Source: Hyphomicrobiales bacterium
GTDB lineage: Bacteria; Pseudomonadota; Alphaproteobacteria; Rhizobiales; JAJFHR01
Assembly (NCBI GenBank): GCA_021775475.1
Contig: JAJFHS010000049.1
Location: forward strand, 86,451-150,450
DNA length: 64,000 bases
Direction of reading: 5' to 3'
A program made the position numbers and the translations under genes. Shown here piece by piece: positions 7,273 to 14,303 of this stretch (position 1 is its first letter; each line of letters starts with the position of its first letter). The notes beneath the pieces were generated by a model. It was not told where the DNA came from. It did no database searches and saw only the letters and a program-made list of their open reading frames with translations.

Positions 7273-7304
7273 GTATACCTATACTATATACCTATAGGTA
7301 TATA
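7273..7304. repeat. Palindromic operator or iteron-like repeats
   Basis: TATATACCTATAGGTATATA (7285-7304) is a perfect 20-bp palindrome. GGTATACC (7273-7280) is a second palindrome, and TATACCTATA occurs directly repeated at 7274-7283 and 7287-7296, 13 bp apart. The cluster lies upstream of the coupled zinc-protein genes and downstream of the relaxation-protein gene. Confidence 0.6.
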
Positions 7305-7341
7305 AAGCAAGCATTTCAAATACTAAACAAGGGGAGCTTTT

Positions 7342-8310
7342 TTATTTAATGAGAATGACATCTTCCATCCCTGCACGTTTCCATGTGCCAGTTAAAAGCG
7401 GCATCACATAATCCGGTGGGTTCACTGATTTCCCAAATTCCCGGTAGTACTGGCTCAGAATGTAATTACAACCACTAGGGAAGTGTTTTCGTACTACCTT
7501 TATCATCTCTTCCATATGCCCAGGGTTAACGGTCAGGTTAAGTAGAAAGCCCATGTCACCCTTCTTTGCCCCAACATACTTTTTATATAAATTACTACCG
7601 ATAAAATGCTTCATCTGAATGACAGTACGTTCCCAACTTTTGGACTTATCGGTTGTCATCTTCGTCGCTTCAGTGTCTCGGTCGTTCTCAATAAACAAAT
7701 AGAAGGTTCTGCCGGTACTTAACCGCGTCACAGAACATATGCCGTCGTTCTTCACTGATACACCGTCAAGCTCATAGTGCGGCTGCGGGGTATCAATTAT
7801 CGTGTGTTGAGGATTGAATTGTAGGTCTTTGTCTCGGCTCGCCTCAAGCGCCACCGCCGCCATAGTCATTGATCCAAATAGCTGGTGCTCGTATGGACCT
7901 GATGGCTTGTATACATTCGGTACTAACCGACCGGCATTTTCCAACAACTCAAGAGAGTGTTCATTGATCGAATGGGTCAATTCGTTTGATAACCAATTTT
8001 CCGGTACTGTTTGTTGATAGGGACGATCCAAAAGACCTGAACCACGGGGAAGGTCAAGATAGTCTCCATTTAGTAGCCGGAAAGTACGCTCATGGAATAA
8101 ATCACCCAAGACCTTAATTAGTCCTGTGCGGTCCTTGGCGTGGGGGAGGTCTTTAGTGAACTCATACAGGTAGCCAGTCGGAAGGCGACCGAACCAATGC
8201 AGCCTTTCCAATAAGACAAGAACACGCTCACTAACCCCCACACGTTTCCCTGTCGGGTTGCGAGCCATACGTTTGCGGCGACCTATCTCATCGAGTTTGT
8301 CAACTTTCAT
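7342..8310 (-). CDS. Replication-relaxation family protein
   Basis: A 322-aa protein whose N-terminal 90 residues form a winged-helix pattern (VSERVLVLLERLHWFGRLP, then LIKVLGDLFHERTFRLLNGD) and whose C-terminal 200 residues follow the Replic_Relax family layout: an E/H-rich linker (QLFGSMTMAAVALEA) and a nuclease-like sheet with PHYELDGVSV and TFYLFIENDRDTE. Family members are found in plasmids and integrative elements, where they are proposed to start replication or conjugal processing; direct biochemistry is sparse. No HUH or MOB motif is visible. The gene lies 21 bp downstream of the VirD4-like ATPase, in the same transcription unit. An alternative start MARNPTGKRV lies 14 codons in. Confidence 0.7.
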   Translation of the reverse strand: MKVDKLDEIGRRKRMARNPTGKRVGVSERVLVLLERLHWFGRLPTGYLYEFTKDLPHAKDRTGLIKVLGDLFHERTFRLLNGDYLDLPRGSGLLDRPYQQTVPENWLSNELTHSINEHSLELLENAGRLVPNVYKPSGPYEHQLFGSMTMAAVALEASRDKDLQFNPQHTIIDTPQPHYELDGVSVKNDGICSVTRLSTGRTFYLFIENDRDTEATKMTTDKSKSWERTVIQMKHFIGSNLYKKYVGAKKGDMGFLLNLTVNPGHMEEMIKVVRKHFPSGCNYILSQYYREFGKSVNPPDYVMPLLTGTWKRAGMEDVILIK

Positions 8311-8331
8311 AGATTTACTAATTGTATCACG

Positions 8332-10395
8332 CTACAACGGCTCAAAATCGTCATCTGGCTTGATAACTGGCTTTTCTTTGTAGACTACATAATCAGTCTC
8401 AGGGTCATGCTCTTCGGGGGGAGCTGCATCCTGAACGTCTTCCGGCTCTTCAGGTTGATTTTTAGGTTTTGCATATTTTTCACGAATGTAATCTCGCAGT
8501 TCTTCTCTTCCTTCCTTTGTCCGTTGAGGAAGGGATGATACACAACCGTATGGAATTTCGAGGGGAATTGCTGTTCCCGTCACCCCCTTTATGTAGGTAG
8601 CGAATGTCAATGCGGGTTGAGCGTTGATAAAATCGGTTGACGTTCTCATTTCTTTAGATAGTCGGGTTGCATCATTCACCGATACACCACTACACATCTT
8701 GATTGAAGTGTTCGCCATAAAACTTGCACGCATTTTCGGTTCTAGTTGTCCTAAGTGCTGCGTAATCCAGAATGTGCCTACATTCATCTTGCGAGCTTGT
8801 TCGAGCATTGTAGTGATAGTCGTGTCGCTGTTGTTCTTCACGTAGTCATGGGATTCGTCACAGAAGAAATAAACCGGTTTTCTATTTTTCACGAGTGCTC
8901 GCTCTTGAATGGCTATGTTGAGCATAGCAAGATACAGACGACCTAAAAGCTCTGTACCACTATCCTTCAAAAGGCTCTTGTCTGTATCGAGTAGGATAAG
9001 TTTCCCTTTCCCCATTTCCTCAAACAAATCAAATTTGGAACCGGCCTGCGAGAACATGCGATCAAACACACCAACTTCCAAAACGTCATACAAACGACGA
9101 ACGACTTGTGACTTCGTTTCTCCATATTCCTTTCTGTTAGGGAATTGGTTCTTAAAAAAGGTCTGAGCCGTTGGGCTGAGTTGAGCGATGTACTCTTGAT
9201 AAGGTGGGGGACCTTCTTCCTCTAAAATTTCCCGCATTGTATGAAGTGTACTATCGGGGATTAGAATGAGAAGACGTATCACAAAATTAAAAAGAGTTTC
9301 TTGTTTAGTGGTCATGGCCGCACCCAGGATGCCACCGATTACAAAACGTAATACCTCAATAGCCCCATTAACTACTCGTTCTTGGTCAGCAGCAGGATAT
9401 TGGGACTTTCTCGACATACCCATATCGAACAAAGATATTGGAATGGGAAACTGGATGTCACTTGGATCAATGTGGATTATTTTGTCCATAGGCATGTCAA
9501 TGTTGAGTAATGTATCAAACAACTCTTTTTGACTATCCATCACAATGATTGAACATTCACTACGTAGTAGACTCACTAATTCATTCTTGATGAACCAAGT
9601 TATTAACTGGGTCTTACCCGATCCTGTTCCTGCTGTAATAAGTCCATGTTCATAATACTTTTCGCGGGGAAAGCCGAACGGCATATCCACTTCAAAAAGT
9701 TCTTGCAACGGTGTATCCGCTAAATATGCTTCTACTACATCATCACCTGTATATTGTGCAGGAAACACGGTTGGTGTTCCCAAGGCATTCAGATTTCTAT
9801 TTAAGGTGGTTCTCATTGTATTAAAATAATCACTGCGGAATATAACCCTGATACAACTATCGACTGAACTATTTAGATCGTTCAGCAAATAGCGTATGGG
9901 AACATTCGCCTCTTCTGGCAACTCCGGGGGGTTTATGCTGTCAATACAATCATAAATGACCTCTATTACTGCATCGGCATTTACCTGACTAACACTCCCC
10001 AGTTTCGACAAACGGTCTCTGTATCGCGCACCCTCAATACTATTACATATTGGAGGCGGTGGCTCCAATACACCACTACCTATCTCCATTTCAAACAGCG
10101 CCTCTGCTACCGGAATAAACTCCTCCTCAAGTTTCCACTCGACTGATACTTCTTTATATGAAGCAAGAATTGTCTCGTACAGTTCCAAGGTGTGTTTGCG
10201 GGATGCTTCCTCTTTAGTCGTAGGGTTGTTTTTCCAATAGTAATAACCAGCGACAACACCAGCACCCGCTAATCCAACTGGTAGGGCAATAACTGAAAAA
10301 ACGATGAGAAGCATCACCATGCCAATGAACGCAATAGCAATAAGGTAGGTTACTATCTCCCCACCTTCAGAATTCACGAGTATTGACCTCTCCAT
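8332..10395 (-). CDS. VirD4/TraG-like conjugative coupling ATPase
   Basis: A 687-aa inner-membrane ATPase. Two N-terminal membrane helices (about 14-35 and 37-54) precede a cytosolic region. Walker A is GTGSGKT at 256-262 and Walker B is VYFFCDESHD with the acid pair at 513-514; QARKMNVGTFWITQHLGQ follows as the glutamine-containing motif. This is the layout of type IV coupling proteins that feed DNA to a conjugative pore. The C-terminus is a long acidic tail. The start is uncertain: ATG at 10395 overlaps the upstream gene by 29 bases, while GTG at 10377 has AGAGG 9 nt upstream. No pilus or VirB genes are in the window, so it may serve mobilisation by a helper system. Confidence 0.85.
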   Translation of the reverse strand: MERSILVNSEGGEIVTYLIAIAFIGMVMLLIVFSVIALPVGLAGAGVVAGYYYWKNNPTTKEEASRKHTLELYETILASYKEVSVEWKLEEEFIPVAEALFEMEIGSGVLEPPPPICNSIEGARYRDRLSKLGSVSQVNADAVIEVIYDCIDSINPPELPEEANVPIRYLLNDLNSSVDSCIRVIFRSDYFNTMRTTLNRNLNALGTPTVFPAQYTGDDVVEAYLADTPLQELFEVDMPFGFPREKYYEHGLITAGTGSGKTQLITWFIKNELVSLLRSECSIIVMDSQKELFDTLLNIDMPMDKIIHIDPSDIQFPIPISLFDMGMSRKSQYPAADQERVVNGAIEVLRFVIGGILGAAMTTKQETLFNFVIRLLILIPDSTLHTMREILEEEGPPPYQEYIAQLSPTAQTFFKNQFPNRKEYGETKSQVVRRLYDVLEVGVFDRMFSQAGSKFDLFEEMGKGKLILLDTDKSLLKDSGTELLGRLYLAMLNIAIQERALVKNRKPVYFFCDESHDYVKNNSDTTITTMLEQARKMNVGTFWITQHLGQLEPKMRASFMANTSIKMCSGVSVNDATRLSKEMRTSTDFINAQPALTFATYIKGVTGTAIPLEIPYGCVSSLPQRTKEGREELRDYIREKYAKPKNQPEEPEDVQDAAPPEEHDPETDYVVYKEKPVIKPDDDFEPL

Positions 10396-10759
10396 CTAAC
10401 TCAGGGTCAACTTCAAGATATGATTTGATTTTTGGCATAACATCCCATAATTTTTCTTCGTATTGTTTTGCGTCAGAGGGTGAACCACATTTAAATTCAT
10501 TTGGCCCGTGGAGGAGTGAGCTTAATTTGAGATTGTAGAAAGTAGGAGTAAATAGCTCAGGCTTTTCTTTTTCATATTTGGTTTGGAAAGTTGGAGTTCT
10601 CTGAAGTACCAATATATTTTTGGTATCCATTTTCTCAAGTATATGGCGTTCCTCCTCAGAAAAAATAACATGACAAGTCACAACCCAATAAGCTGTTGTG
10701 CTTTTTGAAAAAAAGCCCGTTGTCTCTTCTTCTTCCTTGTGCGATATGGTAACTCTCAC
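10367..10759 (-). CDS. Hypothetical protein upstream of coupling ATPase
   Basis: A 130-aa protein with a GTG start; GGGGGA sits 6 nt before it, supporting that start. The sequence is charged, with MRVTISHKEEEETTGFFSK, a beta-like AYWVVTCHVIFSEEE segment and a C-terminal helical part (AKQYEEKLWDVMPKIKSYL). It overlaps the ATPase gene by up to 29 bases, so it belongs to the same unit. No domain is recognised and no signal peptide or membrane segment is present. It could be a small partner of the ATPase, by position only. Confidence 0.6.
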   Translation of the reverse strand: MRVTISHKEEEETTGFFSKSTTAYWVVTCHVIFSEEERHILEKMDTKNILVLQRTPTFQTKYEKEKPELFTPTFYNLKLSSLLHGPNEFKCGSPSDAKQYEEKLWDVMPKIKSYLEVDPELDGEVNTREF

Positions 10760-10812
10760 TTTATCCCCCTATTTATGACAAAAATTAAAGTTCGAGGGCT
10801 GACGGGCATAAG

Positions 10813-12051
10813 TCAAGCATTTTCAATATAGGAGTTAATTTTGGCAGCGACATGCTCTCTAGGCGACGCATATTTGATGCGGTTCTTGCTCAATAATTTC
10901 TCTCTTCGTTTTGGGTTTGGTGTCACATCCGGTTTTGGCATGGTGACTGTAGAATAGAAATAGCGTTTTTGAATAGAGAAATCAGGGACCGTAACCAGTG
11001 CCTCGTGCAATGGCAACTCATATAGTTTGTCCACTGTGTTGTCATTTGGGACGTAGTTTTTCATGTATTCAGCATCGTCTATGCCGGTTCTAAAAGCGAT
11101 TGTAGTCCCACAATTACCAAACAAAGCAGAATTGAAATCCTTTAGTTCTGGTTGGATGAATTGATGAGCGATTGTAATAGACACAGAAAACTTTCGAATG
11201 CCCGATAACATTTCAGTTACCGTATTACCGGCGAAAGTATCAGCCTCATCAATATAGATATGGAAAGGGTTATCGTCTTCACGGGAAAGGGCCGCGTTGT
11301 GTATTGCGGACAATAACAATGATCCCATCATCTTCGTTTTTTGTAGGCCAAGTTTACCCTGGGGCAATCTAGCAAATAGTATCTTCCCTTTAAGGACATC
11401 GCGCAAGTCAAAAGCACTCTTCGCCTGCCCTAAACAGTGTCGAATATGCGGGTCTGCTAAGAAGTACTGAAACTTTCCAAAAGTGCTTTCAATCAAAGTA
11501 GCGCGGTCCCGTTTGTTAGGTATCTTCAAAAACACCTCTTTCCAATAACGCCGTACCATTGGATCACTTGTTCTTTTGATAACAGCCTTCAACCTCTTTT
11601 CATCCGATAACATCAATGGGATGCCTAACAGAGTACCATTCTCAACATCTAATAAGGAAGCAATGCAGTGGTACACAATCAATTCAACTCGTGATGCCGA
11701 AAAGTTTTTCTTGAAGCCCCACAAACTATCCTTCGCAGTATCCAGGTTGGATGATGCAACAAATGGACGGCGGTGCTCTGGGACTGCCTGAAGTGGATTA
11801 AATGCGATGGGGAAATCGTAATCTGAAACATCGAAGACAATCAAATCGTCTTCTCGTCTCTTCGGGAACTGTTCAAGGATTGTGTTTGTGTCGTGGCCAT
11901 GGGGGTCAATGAAAAGGACACCGTGATCGTTTTCGATGTCGTTTAGAATTAGCTGTTGTAGCAATGTGGATTTTCCCGTACCTGTTTGGCCAATTATATG
12001 TGTATGGCGAAATCGGTACGGTTGTATCGTTGTAAGGTCAAACGTGTTCAT
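10813..12051 (-). CDS. HerA/VirD4-like soluble ATPase
   Basis: A 412-aa ATPase when begun at MNTFDLTTIQPYRFRHTHI; an upstream ATG adds 19 Cys/His-containing residues without Shine-Dalgarno support. Walker A GQTGTGKS is at 21-28 and Walker B is FHIYIDEAD with the acids near 268-269; the family motif LPQGKLGLQKTKMMGSLLL and the ITIAHQFIQPEL segment follow. No membrane helices precede the ATPase core, unlike the other ATPase of this element. It matches type IV secretion DNA-binding/DUF87-like proteins found in integrative elements. A role as DNA translocase or packaging motor for the element is inferred. It has its own promoter at about 12.15 kb. Confidence 0.8.
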   Translation of the reverse strand: MNTFDLTTIQPYRFRHTHIIGQTGTGKSTLLQQLILNDIENDHGVLFIDPHGHDTNTILEQFPKRREDDLIVFDVSDYDFPIAFNPLQAVPEHRRPFVASSNLDTAKDSLWGFKKNFSASRVELIVYHCIASLLDVENGTLLGIPLMLSDEKRLKAVIKRTSDPMVRRYWKEVFLKIPNKRDRATLIESTFGKFQYFLADPHIRHCLGQAKSAFDLRDVLKGKILFARLPQGKLGLQKTKMMGSLLLSAIHNAALSREDDNPFHIYIDEADTFAGNTVTEMLSGIRKFSVSITIAHQFIQPELKDFNSALFGNCGTTIAFRTGIDDAEYMKNYVPNDNTVDKLYELPLHEALVTVPDFSIQKRYFYSTVTMPKPDVTPNPKRREKLLSKNRIKYASPREHVAAKINSYIENA

Positions 12052-12145
12052 GTGACAGGACAACACCCTAAGACCTGTACACAAAACGTGCTGGTGACAT
12101 AGGTACAAGTATATGGTGTTGTCGTGAATAATGAACAGTCCGCAG

Positions 12146-12156
12146 GTATTATACCT
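12146..12156 (-). promoter_or_regulatory. Promoter with overlapping palindrome for the HerA-like gene
   Basis: Minus-strand TATAAT (12148-12153) is embedded in the palindrome GGTATTATACC, about 95 bp upstream of the ATPase start. A palindrome centred on the -10 box suggests repression; the half-site equals the GGTAT/ATACC arms at 7273-7304. Confidence 0.5.
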
Positions 12157-12256
12157 TTTTATTTGTTCATGTTTTGTTCTTCAGCGACTTTGAAACCGGA
12201 ACCACCTTTGTATGGAGACACTAGGCACATACCCTAATGCCACCGTACAAGGGGAG

Positions 12257-12430
12257 TTATTCGTAGCAGTCTGCGCAAATGGGATTTCTAACTGCATTGT
12301 TCGTTATGGCTGAATTTGCCTTGTCAATACCGGTGATGTACATTCGGTTAGACTCCCTTATTTTACCACAAACACGACATGGGTACTTCCGATTGCTAGT
12401 GTTCATTTTAGGTTGGTAGCTTCTGGCCAT
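12257..12430 (-). CDS. Small zinc-binding hypothetical protein
   Basis: A 57-aa protein begun at MARSYQPKMNTSNRKYPC; further upstream ATGs extend it with unlikely Cys/Phe-rich sequence overlapping a terminator. PCRVCGKIRESNRMYI and ICADCYE provide CxxC knuckles about 37 residues apart, a probable zinc ribbon. No clear Shine-Dalgarno is seen, so the start (here or the next ATG 8 codons in) is uncertain. It is similar in style to the coupled zinc-ribbon pair at 7 kb. Confidence 0.5.
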   Translation of the reverse strand: MARSYQPKMNTSNRKYPCRVCGKIRESNRMYITGIDKANSAITNNAVRNPICADCYE

Positions 12431-12471
12431 ATAAAGCAACATAGTATCAAAAACAGAGAAACAAGAAACAC

Positions 12472-12497
12472 AAAAAGCACACGACAATGTGTGCTTT
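12472..12497 (-). terminator. Terminator after the ArdC-N unit
   Basis: AAAGCACAC and GTGTGCTTT form a perfect 9-bp stem with a 6-nt loop, followed by TTTTT on the minus strand; it closes the unit 12520-13039. Confidence 0.75.
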
Positions 12498-12519
12498 GAT
12501 TGTGTGAGAATTGCACTAA

Positions 12520-12762
12520 TTAGTAAGCGAACAAAGCCCCCACCTTGAGCGCTTCGCCGATGTTACTTCTCAATAAATCGACCTCGGTGTAATCTTCATA
12601 ATGCCAGTCAATTTCGTGGCAAACGTTATACAGTTTCGCCTCACTATCATAGAAGATATTTTTACTACTGCGAGCAAGGCCGCCCGCAAGTGAAATAAAA
12701 CACTCAAGCGCTTCATTATCCGAGAGCTGTTTTAGCTCTGTGATTGAGTTGATTTTTGTCAT
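12520..12762 (-). CDS. Hypothetical protein overlapping ArdC-N gene
   Basis: An 80-aa frame beginning MTKINSITELKQLSDNEAL; it overlaps the 3' end of the ArdC N-domain gene by 47 bases in another frame. Its ATG is preceded only by an A-rich stretch, without a good Shine-Dalgarno. The sequence (ECFISLAGGLARSSKNIFYD, then LYNVCHEIDWHYEDYTEVD) is soluble and not recognised. Removing one A from the A7 run just upstream would join both genes into one protein of about 170 aa, so this may be the C-terminal half of a frame-broken or frameshifted protein and not a separate gene. Confidence 0.5.
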   Translation of the reverse strand: MTKINSITELKQLSDNEALECFISLAGGLARSSKNIFYDSEAKLYNVCHEIDWHYEDYTEVDLLRSNIGEALKVGALFAY

Positions 12763-13039
12763 ATGATATTTTTTTAACCTGCTCACGATTAAAGACTTTG
12801 AAATGTACTGGTGCCTTCCCTTCGTTTGTTTTACCATCTTTCGTTTTGGTAGAACGGTCAACAAATTTTATTAATCCTGTACCCTTGCTACCTTTTGTTA
12901 CATTGTAGCCAGCAGAACGCCATTGTAAGAATGTCGCCCATTCCATGTTTGCTTCGTTGGCTTCTAATAATGCGGGAACATTTTTTCCCTGATACACAAC
13001 TCCACTAATAGGGTTGTGCGGTGCGTTTATTGTTTCCAT
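12716..13039 (-). CDS. ArdC-like ssDNA-binding domain protein, short
   Basis: A 107-aa protein with only the N-terminal ArdC-like domain: HNPISGVVYQGKNVPALLEA, then WATFLQWRSAGYNVTKGSKG and VHFKVFNREQV. The W-x(3)-L-Q-W...V-x-K-G-x-K-G pattern matches ArdC residues 70-86 in the full-length copy at 4.3-5.2 kb. No metallopeptidase domain follows; after VKK the frame ends in 15 non-family residues. It starts 22 bp from a perfect 14-bp inverted repeat. Probably a single-stranded DNA-binding protein of the element. Confidence 0.65.
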   Translation of the reverse strand: METINAPHNPISGVVYQGKNVPALLEANEANMEWATFLQWRSAGYNVTKGSKGTGLIKFVDRSTKTKDGKTNEGKAPVHFKVFNREQVKKISYDKNQLNHRAKTALG

Positions 13040-13060
13040 ATTGTATGTGATTATGGATTT

Positions 13061-13109
13061 GTAATGTGTAGAAAATTCACTTATGTGGTGTGACGTTTCT
13101 ACACATTAC
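13061..13109. repeat. Perfect 14-bp inverted repeat, 21-nt spacer
   Basis: GTAATGTGTAGAAA (13061-13074) and TTTCTACACATTAC (13096-13109) are exact reverse complements around 21 bp. It lies 22 bp before the start of the short ArdC-like gene. It could be an operator, a 5'UTR hairpin of that gene or the hairpin of a transfer origin. Confidence 0.7.
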
Positions 13110-13325
13110 ATTCTAACAAATTACAGCCAAATGTCCAGAATGTGACTCAGTTGAGCCATATAATCGTAGTTTGTCGAATCGTATTGTTTAAAGTGTAAAG
13201 AACAAAACCAACATATAAATAGAGTTGATAAGAGCATAGGACTGTAGGTTGTAACAGTTGTACGTAAAGTATAATTGTGAAAGGTTTTTGTATTGTTGTT
13301 TAATATGTATTGTATAGTGTCCGTC

Positions 13326-13474
13326 CACAGTTGTCGGGAGCGTAGGCGACATGACTTCAGATTCTATAGGACAAGGCCGCGTGTGGGTGTTTCCATCGCG
13401 CGTGTCTTTTTCGTTTCTGTGACAGTGGTTCAGAAATAGAGTATGAAGTCATGGCGGTAAGCCTGACAACTGTG
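13326..13474 (+). ncRNA. Candidate structured RNA (or structured DNA site)
   Basis: By hand folding, CACAGTTGTC (13326-13335) pairs exactly with GACAACTGTG (13465-13474), AGGC (13344-13347) with GCCT (13461-13464), and CATGACTTCA (13350-13359) exactly with TGAAGTCATG (13444-13453). CTAT then pairs with ATAG, closing a junction of two inner hairpins: GACA/TGTC with CGCG/CGCG, and TTTCTG/CAGAAA. A -10-like TATAGT at 13313-13318 would place the transcript start at about 13325, exactly at the closing stem. The fold resembles no RNA family I can name. The strand is unproven because the symmetry works on both; a DNA function such as an origin remains possible. Confidence 0.45.
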
Positions 13475-13507
13475 TGACGGAATGAGTAAGTATAGTACTG
13501 TATGTTG

Positions 13508-13563
13508 TACCATACTGTATTACCATACCAGAAAAGAACTATAATATAGGCTGTATGGTATGG
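13508..13563. repeat. Iteron-like TACCATAC repeats
   Basis: TACCATAC is directly repeated at 13508-13515 and 13521-13528 (13-bp period), and the inverted form GTATGGTATGG follows at 13553-13563. They lie just downstream of the H-NS-like gene stop. Probably protein-binding sites. Confidence 0.5.
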
Positions 13564-13581
13564 AATTGAAAACAAATAATG

Positions 13582-13947
13582 CTAAGGATTGGATGAATAA
13601 ACCCCATCTTTAGCATCAACAGTGCCAGCTTTCTTCAATGCAGCAAGTGCATTGGAGACAGACTGTTGTGCCGACTTGTCGGTAGCGTTTAACTGTGTAA
13701 GTAGTTCAGCACGAGTGATGCCGTTCGGCGCTGCCTTCACAGCATCTAGCACATGTTTCCTGATGCCAGTGCGCCGTGTTCCGGTTGTAGTAGTGCCTGT
13801 GAGCTTGTAGTTGTACCCAAGGGCGTTGAGTTCTTTCAAAGCATTTTCAACCTTAGATAAGACTCTCTTTTTTTCCTCTGAAACTATCTGTTTCTTCTGT
13901 GCTTCGAGTGCTGCAATCTGGTGATCTAGTTCTGATAGAGTAGGCAT
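13582..13947 (-). CDS. H-NS-like coiled coil plus winged-helix protein
   Basis: A 121-aa protein beginning MPTLSELDHQIAALEAQKKQ; AGGTG lies about 5 nt before this ATG, so the longer frame is not used. Residues 5-45 are an H-NS-type oligomerisation coiled coil (LSKVENALKELNALGYNYKL). The C-terminal half lacks the H-NS AT-hook motif and instead has a winged-helix pattern, RKHVLDAVKAAPNGITRAEL, then SVSNALAALKKAGTVDAKDG. This suggests a nucleoid-type silencer or regulator of the element with a swapped DNA-binding domain. It lies between the AlpA terminator and the gene-free control region and may act on it. Confidence 0.65.
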   Translation of the reverse strand: MPTLSELDHQIAALEAQKKQIVSEEKKRVLSKVENALKELNALGYNYKLTGTTTTGTRRTGIRKHVLDAVKAAPNGITRAELLTQLNATDKSAQQSVSNALAALKKAGTVDAKDGVYSSNP

Positions 13948-14010
13948 GGTACACCTGTATGTGAGTTGATGATTAGAATTGTGTACATTGGTAAAATCAG
14001 TGGTGCAAGT

Positions 14011-14040
14011 AAAAAAGGGAGTGGCACGATGGCCACTCCC
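14011..14040 (-). terminator. Terminator after alpA
   Basis: GGGAGTGGC and GCCACTCCC form a perfect 9-bp stem with a 6-nt loop; the minus-strand side continues into TTTTTT, 10 bp past the AlpA-type gene. Confidence 0.8.
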
Positions 14041-14049
14041 CCTGCTCAA

Positions 14050-14244
14050 TTAAGAGCTTACAGACAAATCGCAATCTAAGATACGTTGTTTAATCCAATC
14101 ATCTATTTCATCCTCCACCCACGCCACTCGGTTCTGACCTAACCTAACCCTAGAAGGGAACTGTCCTGCCTTCTCCATCCTAGCGATGTGTGCAAACGAA
14201 TAAACAACACGATCACGCACCTCTTTCTTCGATAATAGTCTCAT
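14050..14244 (-). CDS. AlpA-family regulator / excisionase-like protein
   Basis: A 64-aa protein beginning MRLLSKKEVRDRVVYSFAHI, with GGAG 8 nt upstream of the ATG (a GTG one codon before is also possible). The family pattern is clear: VRDRVVYSFAHIARMEKAGQ, then FPSRVRLGQNRVAWVEDEID and a short C-terminal helix DWIKQRI. AlpA proteins are small winged-helix DNA binders that act as transcriptional activators or recombination directionality factors beside tyrosine recombinases. It is cotranscribed after the integrase gene on the same strand, 59 bp downstream of it, the usual excision-module arrangement. Confidence 0.85.
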   Translation of the reverse strand: MRLLSKKEVRDRVVYSFAHIARMEKAGQFPSRVRLGQNRVAWVEDEIDDWIKQRILDCDLSVSS

Positions 14245-14303
14245 CACGCGTACTCCATAATTGGAGCACTGCGCAATGCCCTGGGTTGCAAAATCCCGGG
14301 TGC

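Larger units (their letters stand above)
13040..13581. other. 540-bp gene-free control region
   Basis: AT-rich DNA without credible coding frames (the 72-aa frame at 13357-13575 is low-complexity and crosses the structured segment). It contains the 14-bp inverted repeat at 13061-13109, the structured segment 13326-13474 and the repeats 13508-13563. Its size, position and symmetry fit an element control region (oriT, replication origin or regulatory RNA locus). Confidence 0.55.

Noticed and set aside
13357..13575. 72-aa frame in the control region
   Set aside because: Low-complexity, no ribosome site, and it crosses the structured inverted repeats, which better explain the sequence.
14262..14303. 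tRNA T-arm-like hairpin after the integrase gene
   Set aside because: CCTGGG/CCCGGG stem with a TTGCAAAAT loop resembles a T arm, but no cloverleaf surrounds it and it does not match tRNA-Gln, so it is not a usable att repeat.
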